A DNA stretch of 5,459 nt from Verrucomicrobiota bacterium (GTDB taxonomy: Bacteria; Verrucomicrobiota; Verrucomicrobiia; Chthoniobacterales; UBA10450), in NCBI GenBank assembly GCA_003217835.1, contig QHMQ01000136.1:1-5459 (forward strand). Direction: 5' to 3'. Of the stretch, positions 1-5,459 are shown piece after piece (the stretch's first letter is position 1; each line of letters begins with the position of its first letter). The notes below the pieces were generated by a model. The model ran no database searches. It worked only from the letters and a program-made list of their open reading frames with translations, and was not told where the DNA came from. A program made the translations under genes and the position numbers.

Positions 1-1444
1 GGCCGACGCTCAAATGCCCCCCTCGTTCGCCAACGAGACTTGCATAGCCGTTCGGCAGTTGCCGAATGAAATCATCGGCCTGTGCGCGACGCGCTGCATT
101 TACGATTTCTTCTTCAGTCGCATCTGGCCGGCCATAGGCAATGTTCTCGCGCACCGTTGTTGAGAAAAGTAGCGTGTCTTGTAAGACGATCGCAACCTGG
201 GTCCGCAAACTTCTTTTTGTAATCTCGCGAAGATCACGGCCGTCGAGTGTGACCGAACCTTTTATCGGATCGTAAAACCGTGGCACCAAACTCAGCAATG
301 TGCTCTTGCCAGCTCCAGTGCTGCCCACAAGTCCCACAATTTGATTCGGCTCGATGTGAAGGTCGACATCACGAAGCACATGCCGATCCTCCGCGTAACC
401 GAAACCTACTGATCGGAATGCAATCGCACCCTTGGCTGATGATATTGAGACCGCGTTTGGTGAATCGACGACATCATCTTGGCGATCCAGAACTTCGAAG
501 CAGCGTTTTGCGCCAGCGGTCGCACCTTCCATCGCCCAAGTCGTGTAAGTGAGCGACTCGAGCGGCTGATAAAGCATCAATAAATAAGCGCTAAAAACAA
601 GGAGCGACCCGAGCGTAAGCGTGCCGGAAAGAACATGCAGCGTGCCGATATAATACATCGCCGCAGTGCCAATCACCATGAGCGTGCTGATCACGAGTGC
701 GCTGTTCACGTTTGTTAAAGTGAGCCGCAGGTTGGCTTGCAAACTTTGCCGGGCTTGCTGATGAAATTGACGGACCTCAAACTCTTCGCGTCCAAATGCA
801 TGCACCATTCGGATCGAACTCAGTCCTTCCTGCGCTTGAGCCAAGACGGCGCTCTCCTGTTCCTGGATGGACGTTGACTCACGACGAATCCGATGTGCGA
901 AAATATAAATCGCGCCGACAATCAGTGGAACGATGGCGAGCGAGACCAACGTCAGCCGCCAATCCAGCCGCAACATGATCACGAATGTTGCGACGAGTGT
1001 GATTATCGATCCAAAGATATTGGTGAAACCTTTGTTGTAGATCGTCTGGACCGATTGTGAATCGTAAGCGACCCGGAAACTGGAATCGCTCGAACGGCGA
1101 GCGTCGTGATATTTGAGCGAAAGCGATTGAAGATAGGAGTAGAGATCCGTGCGCAACTTGAGCAACGCTTGCAGCCCGATTTTCACAAAAAGATAATTCG
1201 TGATCCAATTAATGATCCCCCAGGTGAGCTGGATCGCCACGAGGGCCAAACAGAGGAGGGGAACCCAAGTATGCCAATCACTGCGTATCGCCGGTCCCGG
1301 CCGCAAGAAATTATCAACAATGACCTTAAACGGCCAGGGTTTGAGCAAGTTCAAGCCAATGCCGAAGAGCGAGAGAAGCAATCCGAGTATCGTTTTCCCC
1401 AGAAACGGGCGATAATAACGAAGAACACGCCGGTAAATCGACAT
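1..1444 (-). CDS. ABC exporter, fused permease and ATPase (ABCB/MsbA type), 3' end missing
   Basis: Partial gene: 481 codons are visible and the frame runs off the left edge. It encodes a half-transporter that, in this family, dimerises in the inner membrane and exports lipids, peptides or drugs; the substrate cannot be told. Hydrophobic segments lie at about residues 12-36, 59-80, 140-182 (two helices) and 243-296 (two helices), the six-helix exporter domain. The ATPase follows from about residue 335. Walker A is GSTGAGKST at 374-382 with K380, and the Q-loop glutamine is Q422 in VLQDTLLFSTTVREN. The signature begins LSVG at 478-481, and the first base of the next codon (C) fits Gln, giving LSVGQ rather than LSGGQ. 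Walker B and the H-loop are outside the window. The ATG at 1444 is the only start before an in-frame TAG upstream, and it gives the usual short N-terminus (MSIYRRVLRYYRPFLGK). It has no clear Shine-Dalgarno site. It is divergent from the DedA-family gene. Confidence 0.95.
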   Translation of the reverse strand, partial: MSIYRRVLRYYRPFLGKTILGLLLSLFGIGLNLLKPWPFKVIVDNFLRPGPAIRSDWHTWVPLLCLALVAIQLTWGIINWITNYLFVKIGLQALLKLRTDLYSYLQSLSLKYHDARRSSDSSFRVAYDSQSVQTIYNKGFTNIFGSIITLVATFVIMLRLDWRLTLVSLAIVPLIVGAIYIFAHRIRRESTSIQEQESAVLAQAQEGLSSIRMVHAFGREEFEVRQFHQQARQSLQANLRLTLTNVNSALVISTLMVIGTAAMYYIGTLHVLSGTLTLGSLLVFSAYLLMLYQPLESLTYTTWAMEGATAGAKRCFEVLDRQDDVVDSPNAVSISSAKGAIAFRSVGFGYAEDRHVLRDVDLHIEPNQIVGLVGSTGAGKSTLLSLVPRFYDPIKGSVTLDGRDLREITKRSLRTQVAIVLQDTLLFSTTVRENIAYGRPDATEEEIVNAARRAQADDFIRQLPNGYASLVGERGGHLSVG

Positions 1445-1477
1445 GGTGAATTTGAGATTGCGGAATTGTGATTTCGG

Positions 1478-1545
1478 GTTGAACTAAGCCGCGTCTTAAG
1501 ACGGGCAGACATCGAAAGATTCCTCGACTTCGCCCGCAATGACAA
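1478..1545. repeat. Probable dispersed intergenic (REP-like) repeat with 12-bp palindrome
   Basis: Most of the gap between the two divergent genes looks like a repeat element. Read on the minus strand from 1544, it begins GTCATTGCGG, then GCGAAGTCGAGGAATCT. This closely resembles the 'GTCATT..GAGCGAAG.CGA.GAATC' intergenic repeats scattered in many bacterial genomes. Further in lies a perfect palindrome, CGTCTTAAGACG at 1492-1503, flanked by GCC (1488-1490) and GGC (1504-1506), so a hairpin of nine base pairs with one bulged G is possible. The resemblance is from memory and only one copy is present here, so membership of a family is inference. Boundaries are approximate. The right end lies two bases from the DedA start codon. 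Confidence 0.45.
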
Positions 1546-1546
1546 T

Positions 1547-2179
1547 ATGCATCATCTTCTTGAAATCTGGTTCAGCTGGGTGCTGAGCGGCGGTTACATT
1601 GGCATTATCGTGCTGATGGCGATGGAAAGCTCGATTTTTCCGGTGCCGAGCGAGGTTGTTATTCCGCCGGCGGCATTTTTAGCGGCCCAGGGAAAACTGA
1701 GCTTCATCGGCGTCGTTCTGGCAGGAACTCTCGGATCATACTTAGGGGCTGCGATTACGTATTGGGTTTCGCGTTGGGTTGGCCGTCCACTCATTCTCAG
1801 GTACGGTCAATTCGTTTTCATCAATCCCAAAAAATTGGAACGTGCTGAACATTGGCTCAGCCGCTATGAATTCGGCGGAGTTTTCTTCGCACGGCTTTTG
1901 CCAGTGATGCGGCATCTCATTTCAATCCCGGCTGGGATCGTTCGCATGAATTTCAAGGTCTTCAGCGTTGTCACCATCGCCGGCTCAGCCATCTGGTGTT
2001 GGATTCTTGCCTGCTTAGGTGCGAAGGCTTACCACATCGAACCCGAACTTCTGGAAAACCCTGACGCGATGGTCCGATTCATCCGCGGTCAATCGGGTGG
2101 CATCTTGCTTGTTGTTACGGCCTTCGCAGTCCTTTACATGTTAACCGTGCGATTGATGAAGCCCCGTTCCGACTCATAA
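1547..2179 (+). CDS. DedA/VTT-family (SNARE-associated) inner-membrane protein
   Basis: This 210-residue protein has the usual length of the DedA family. These inner-membrane proteins are needed for envelope and membrane-potential homeostasis; several members act in undecaprenyl-phosphate or phospholipid flipping. Helices lie at about residues 15-31, 53-75, 109-125 (re-entrant region), 136-156 and 183-203. Family hallmarks are visible: E27 and the FPVPSE stretch (31-36, with E36) in the first re-entrant loop, a Gly-rich helix (G55-G67), and FFARLLPVMRHLISIPAG (113-130) with R116, P119, R122, P128 and G130, the arginines thought to be functional. The ATG at 1547 is the only usable start after an in-frame TGA at 1469. 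It has no recognisable Shine-Dalgarno site, and the repeat-like sequence runs right up to it. Family assignment is firm; the transported or sensed substrate is unknown. It appears to be transcribed alone. Confidence 0.93.
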   Translation: MHHLLEIWFSWVLSGGYIGIIVLMAMESSIFPVPSEVVIPPAAFLAAQGKLSFIGVVLAGTLGSYLGAAITYWVSRWVGRPLILRYGQFVFINPKKLERAEHWLSRYEFGGVFFARLLPVMRHLISIPAGIVRMNFKVFSVVTIAGSAIWCWILACLGAKAYHIEPELLENPDAMVRFIRGQSGGILLVVTAFAVLYMLTVRLMKPRSDS

Positions 2180-2210
2180 TTCGCACGGTTGACGGATTTC
2201 CGTTGGATTT

Positions 2211-2238
2211 GAGGAGGGTCTTGCCCTGATTCGGCCTC
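2211..2238 (+). other. Weak nested inverted repeat after the DedA-family gene
   Basis: GAGG at 2211-2214 can pair with CCTC at 2235-2238. Inside it, AGGG at 2215-2218 can pair with CCCT at 2224-2227 across a TCTTG loop. There is no T-run downstream, so it is not a typical intrinsic terminator. It could be a Rho-dependent end or chance. Nothing else is clear in the first half of the 2180-2307 gap. Confidence 0.2.
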
Positions 2239-2251
2239 TCAATGAATTTTA

Positions 2252-2268
2252 TGTTCGAAAATTGAACA
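2252..2268. promoter_or_regulatory. Inverted repeat TGTTC-N7-GAACA upstream of the small ORF
   Basis: TGTTC (2252-2256) and GAACA (2264-2268) form a perfect inverted pair with an AT-rich 7-base spacer, 39 nt before the GTG of the small gene. Half-sites of this kind are used by LexA-type repressors, but the Verrucomicrobiota LexA box as I know it has a 4-base spacer, so the spacing does not fit. It could bind another repressor or be chance. Confidence 0.2.
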
Positions 2269-2307
2269 AAAGTGTCGCTGAATGGTCAGTTCAAGGGTGC
2301 ATAAGAA

Positions 2308-2574
2308 GTGAATAACTACGTATCTGACATGGACGAGATGTTCACAGCGAACGATGGCATTGAAATTGCTCTTCACAAAAACGGGCATAGCATGAAAAAA
2401 AATCGCCAAATCCTGAAAGCGCGCTCGAGACTTTCGCTGGGCGATCTGATCCTCGCAGTGAGTTCTTGCACAAAGAACACGAAAGAAACAGCTGCAACTG
2501 TAGCAGCCCTTCTGGCCACGGGTCAGGTGCGCGTCAAAAACAACGGCCGTTTTATGCGCGCCCGCGTTTGTTGA
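2308..2574 (+). CDS. Small hypothetical protein, possible helix-helix-beta-hairpin fold
   Basis: I do not recognise this family. The frame gives 88 residues from GTG at 2308, which has an AAGGG at 2293-2297 as a plausible ribosome site 10 nt upstream. ATGs at 2329, 2338 and 2392 are alternatives; the last gives 60 residues starting MKKNRQILKARSR. The two halves differ: residues 1-28 are mildly acidic and low in pattern, while 29-88 look like a compact basic domain. That domain has a basic lead (30-41), a probable amphipathic helix LSLGDLILAVSS (42-53), a second helix at about 57-70 (TKETAATVAALLATG), and two short strands (QVRVK at 73-77, RFMRARV at 81-87) joined by NNG. The shape recalls a small winged-helix or ribbon-helix DNA-binding fold, but that is inference. 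C54 and C88 are the only cysteines. A strong terminator follows 26 nt later, which supports a real, separately transcribed gene. No function can be given. Confidence 0.6.
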   Translation: MNNYVSDMDEMFTANDGIEIALHKNGHSMKKNRQILKARSRLSLGDLILAVSSCTKNTKETAATVAALLATGQVRVKNNGRFMRARVC

Positions 2575-2600
2575 CCGGATAAGATCGATAGTCAGTTTTG

Positions 2601-2636
2601 AAATCGCTCCGCTAATTTATTCGTAGCGATTTTTTT
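2601..2636 (+). terminator. Intrinsic terminator after the small ORF
   Basis: AAATCGCT (2601-2608) pairs perfectly with AGCGATTT (2625-2632) across a 16-base loop, and an unbroken T-run extends from 2630 to 2636. An inner alternative pairing, CGCTA (2610-2614) with TAGCG (2624-2628), gives a tighter 9-base loop. It separates the small ORF from purB. The stem is AT-rich at its base, as is usual for such terminators. Confidence 0.65.
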
Positions 2637-2646
2637 GTATACAAAA
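2633..2646. promoter_or_regulatory. Perfect 14-bp palindrome upstream of purB (candidate operator)
   Basis: TTTTGTATACAAAA is a perfect palindrome ending 38 nt before the purB start codon, and it shares its left T-run with the preceding terminator. The core TTGTATACAA resembles operators of some GntR-family repressors, but no regulator is encoded in the window. It does not resemble the PurR boxes I know from Bacillus or E. coli. Part of the symmetry could come from the terminator's T-run, so chance is possible. Confidence 0.35.
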
Positions 2647-2684
2647 CGCTTTTCGCGCTCACCGCTCGCTTTTATCTTGGGGGA

Positions 2685-3980
2685 GTGATCGATCGTTATT
2701 CCCGGCCAGAAATGCACAAGGTCTGGTCGGACGAGCGGAAGTTTCAGATTTGGCTTGAGATTGAAGTCCTCGCTTGCGAGGCGATGGCAGAGCTGGGCCA
2801 GATCCCAAAGAAGGACGCAGCGGAAATTCGCAAGCGAGCGCGTTTCTCTATTCCAGAAATTGCCGAGATCGAAAAGCGAACAAATCACGATGTTATCGCT
2901 TTTCTCGAAAACGTTGCCGGATCCGTCGGACCAGCGGCGCGCTGGATTCATCAAGGATTAACTTCGTCCGATATCCTGGACACGACGCTCGCCGTACAGC
3001 TGACAGAGTCCTGCAAAATTCTTCTGGACGATGTCGAAGCGTTGCGTGTGGCAATTGGGAAGCAGGCGCGGCGATTCAAAAGGACGCCGATGATCGGGCG
3101 CAGCCATGGCGTGCACGCGGAGCCGATCACGTTTGGACTGAAACTGGCGCTCATGTTCGACGAATTCGGGCGTGCGGAAGAACGCTTGACTCAAACGCGC
3201 GAACGAATTCGAGTCGGCAAAATAAGCGGGGCAGTGGGTACTCATGCCCATGTGGATCCAAAGATCGAGCGAGCAGTCTGCGAAAAACTAGGCTTAAAAC
3301 CGGCGACCCTCTCCACGCAAATCGTGCAGCGAGATCGCCACGCAGAATTCATGACCACGCTTGCCGTGATCGGTTCAAGCATCGACCGCTGGGCGACCGA
3401 ATTGCGTCACCTCCAACGAACGGAAGTGCTGGAAGTAGAAGAATTTTTCAGCGAAGGCCAAAAAGGTAGCTCGGCGATGCCGCATAAGCGCAATCCAATT
3501 ACCAGCGAGCGTTTGAGCGGCCTGGCGCGAGTCATTCGCGGCAATGCGATGGTGGCGCTGGAAAACGTCGCTCTCTGGCACGAACGCGACATAAGCCACT
3601 CGAGCGCCGAAAGGATCATCCTGCCTGATTCGTGCATTCTTCTTGATTACATGCTTGCGAAATTGCGGGAGATTATCGAAAAGTTGCAGGTTTATCCGGA
3701 GCGAATGGCACAGAATCTGGCGCTCACAAAAGGTCTATGTTTCAGCCAATCGATCTTGCTGGCTCTGACACGCGCGGGCGCGGAACGCAAAGATGCGTAT
3801 GAAGCAGTGCAACGCGCCGCCATGAAAACTTGGAATGGCGAAGGGACGTTTGCCCAAAACGTGAAACGCGAACCAGACATCGCGAGCCGGCTTTCCGCGA
3901 CCGAGATCGACCAGCTTTGCTCGCTGGATGTTCACTTCCAGCACGTCGATGCGACATTCCAAGCGCTCGGCCTGGATTAG
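2685..3980 (+). CDS. purB: Adenylosuccinate lyase
   Basis: This 431-residue cytosolic enzyme matches the length of Bacillus-type PurB. It is expected to form a homotetramer and cleave both SAICAR (to AICAR plus fumarate) and adenylosuccinate (to AMP plus fumarate) in purine synthesis. The N-terminus MIDRYSRPEM is nearly identical to the Bacillus start, which fixes GTG at 2685 as the start. The active-site residues fall at the Bacillus numbering: H68 in TNHDVIAF, H89 in WIHQGLTSSD, H141 in GRSHGVHAEP, the flexible lyase signature GSSAMPHKRNP at 261-271 with S262/S263 and K268, and E275. The SSAERIILPD segment and the C-terminal helical ADSL_C region (about 350-431) are intact. A purine run GGGGGA abuts the GTG with no spacer, so ribosome binding is atypical. 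It is preceded by a terminator and a palindrome, stands alone as a transcription unit, and converges on the permease gene, 35 nt from that gene's ancestral stop. Assignment is firm. Confidence 0.98.
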   Translation: MIDRYSRPEMHKVWSDERKFQIWLEIEVLACEAMAELGQIPKKDAAEIRKRARFSIPEIAEIEKRTNHDVIAFLENVAGSVGPAARWIHQGLTSSDILDTTLAVQLTESCKILLDDVEALRVAIGKQARRFKRTPMIGRSHGVHAEPITFGLKLALMFDEFGRAEERLTQTRERIRVGKISGAVGTHAHVDPKIERAVCEKLGLKPATLSTQIVQRDRHAEFMTTLAVIGSSIDRWATELRHLQRTEVLEVEEFFSEGQKGSSAMPHKRNPITSERLSGLARVIRGNAMVALENVALWHERDISHSSAERIILPDSCILLDYMLAKLREIIEKLQVYPERMAQNLALTKGLCFSQSILLALTRAGAERKDAYEAVQRAAMKTWNGEGTFAQNVKREPDIASRLSATEIDQLCSLDVHFQHVDATFQALGLD

Positions 3981-4015
3981 TCTGATCGCGCGGCGCGCCG
4001 ATTCTATCAAGGCCA

Positions 4016-5208
<1,193 letters not shown>

Positions 5209-5228
5209 GGCGATCTTGGGCTAGAGAC

Positions 5229-5459
5229 TCATTCGTACCGCAGAGCCGTTACCGGATCGAGACGCGACGCCGTCCACGCTGGGGCGAATCCCGAAATCAA
5301 GCCGGTCATCACCGACACGATCATGCTCGCGAGGACGAGTCCAAATGAAAAGCGAATCGGAAAAGACGGAAACGCTTTGCCGATTCCAAAGCACATCAAA
5401 TATGCAAACGAGAGCCCGATAAATCCTCCCAGCAGGCACAACGCCGTGGACTCGATAAG
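5229..5459 (-). CDS. MacB/FtsX-type ABC transporter permease, C-terminal fragment
   Basis: Only the last 76 codons and the TGA are in the window; the gene continues past the right edge. The visible part covers the last two membrane helices: LCLLGGFIGLSFAYLMC (about 7-23 of the fragment) and LVLASMIVSVMTGLISG (about 41-57). The family C-terminus APAWTASRLDPVTALRYE follows. This matches the expected end of the downstream permease and serves as an internal reference for its damage. The stop lies 20 nt before the start codon of that downstream gene, so the two are almost surely one operon, most likely tandem permease paralogues of one exporter cluster with the ATPase encoded further right. A GTG/ATG start is not visible. 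There is no oddity in this fragment itself. Confidence 0.9.
   Translation of the reverse strand, partial: LIESTALCLLGGFIGLSFAYLMCFGIGKAFPSFPIRFSFGLVLASMIVSVMTGLISGFAPAWTASRLDPVTALRYE

Noticed and set aside
280..978. Plus-strand open frames (280-552 and 796-978) opposite the ABC exporter
   Set aside because: Both lie entirely antisense to a strongly conserved exporter domain and show no recognisable protein pattern.
1351..1545. 64-codon minus-strand frame starting in the intergenic repeat
   Set aside because: It is a translation of the repeat-like DNA plus an out-of-frame read of the exporter start; such repeat translations are commonly mis-annotated as small proteins.
2189..2217. TTGACG at 2189 as a -35 box for the small ORF
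   Set aside because: The place for a -10 box 17 nt later reads AGGAGG, which is not promoter-like.
2774..3469. 231-codon open frame inside purB in another frame
   Set aside because: It overlaps the highly conserved purB sequence on the same strand, has an Arg/Ser-rich low-pattern product and no start signals; it is a shadow of purB codon bias.
3985..4002. GC palindrome CGGCGCGCCG in the purB-permease gap as a bidirectional terminator
   Set aside because: The 10-bp palindrome (3991-4000) leaves no loop for a hairpin and there is no T-run on either strand, so a terminator is not supported.

Overview
The window (5,459 bp, about 50-55% GC by eye) looks like a chromosomal stretch of a free-living Gram-negative-type bacterium. 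Gene style, GTG starts, few clear Shine-Dalgarno sites and a REP-like intergenic repeat would suit Verrucomicrobiota or Acidobacteriota. This is inference only; there is no rRNA or other marker that fixes the taxon. No tRNA, rRNA, CRISPR array, insertion sequence or phage gene was seen.

Layout, left to right. (1) Bases 1-1444, minus strand: the N-terminal 481 codons of an ABCB/MsbA-type exporter (membrane domain fused to ATPase), cut by the left edge inside its LSxGQ signature. (2) Bases 1445-1546: a divergent intergenic region, mostly filled by a probable dispersed repeat with a perfect 12-bp palindrome. (3) Bases 1547-2179, plus: a DedA/VTT-family membrane protein. (4) Bases 2308-2574, plus: a small unrecognised protein with a possible helix-helix-beta-hairpin fold. 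It is followed by a good intrinsic terminator and a perfect 14-bp AT-rich palindrome. (5) Bases 2685-3980, plus: purB, adenylosuccinate lyase, full length with all catalytic residues. (6) Bases 4016-5208, minus, convergent with purB: a MacB/FtsX-type ABC permease that appears broken near its 3' end. Comparison with its own upstream neighbour suggests about 49 nt are missing, removing the last membrane helix and shifting the frame, so the open frame runs on 270 bp antisense into purB. (7) Bases 5229-5459, minus: the C-terminus of a second MacB-type permease, 20 nt upstream of the first and cut by the right edge.

The genes do not form one pathway. The two MacB-type permeases are a tandem operon, probably part of a multi-gene ABC efflux or lipoprotein-handling cluster whose ATPase lies outside the window. 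The exporter, the DedA protein and purB look like separate transcription units. I see no convincing undescribed system. The best leads are the permease lesion and the hairpin on its breakpoint, the intergenic repeat abutting the DedA start codon, the small unknown protein, and the palindrome upstream of purB.
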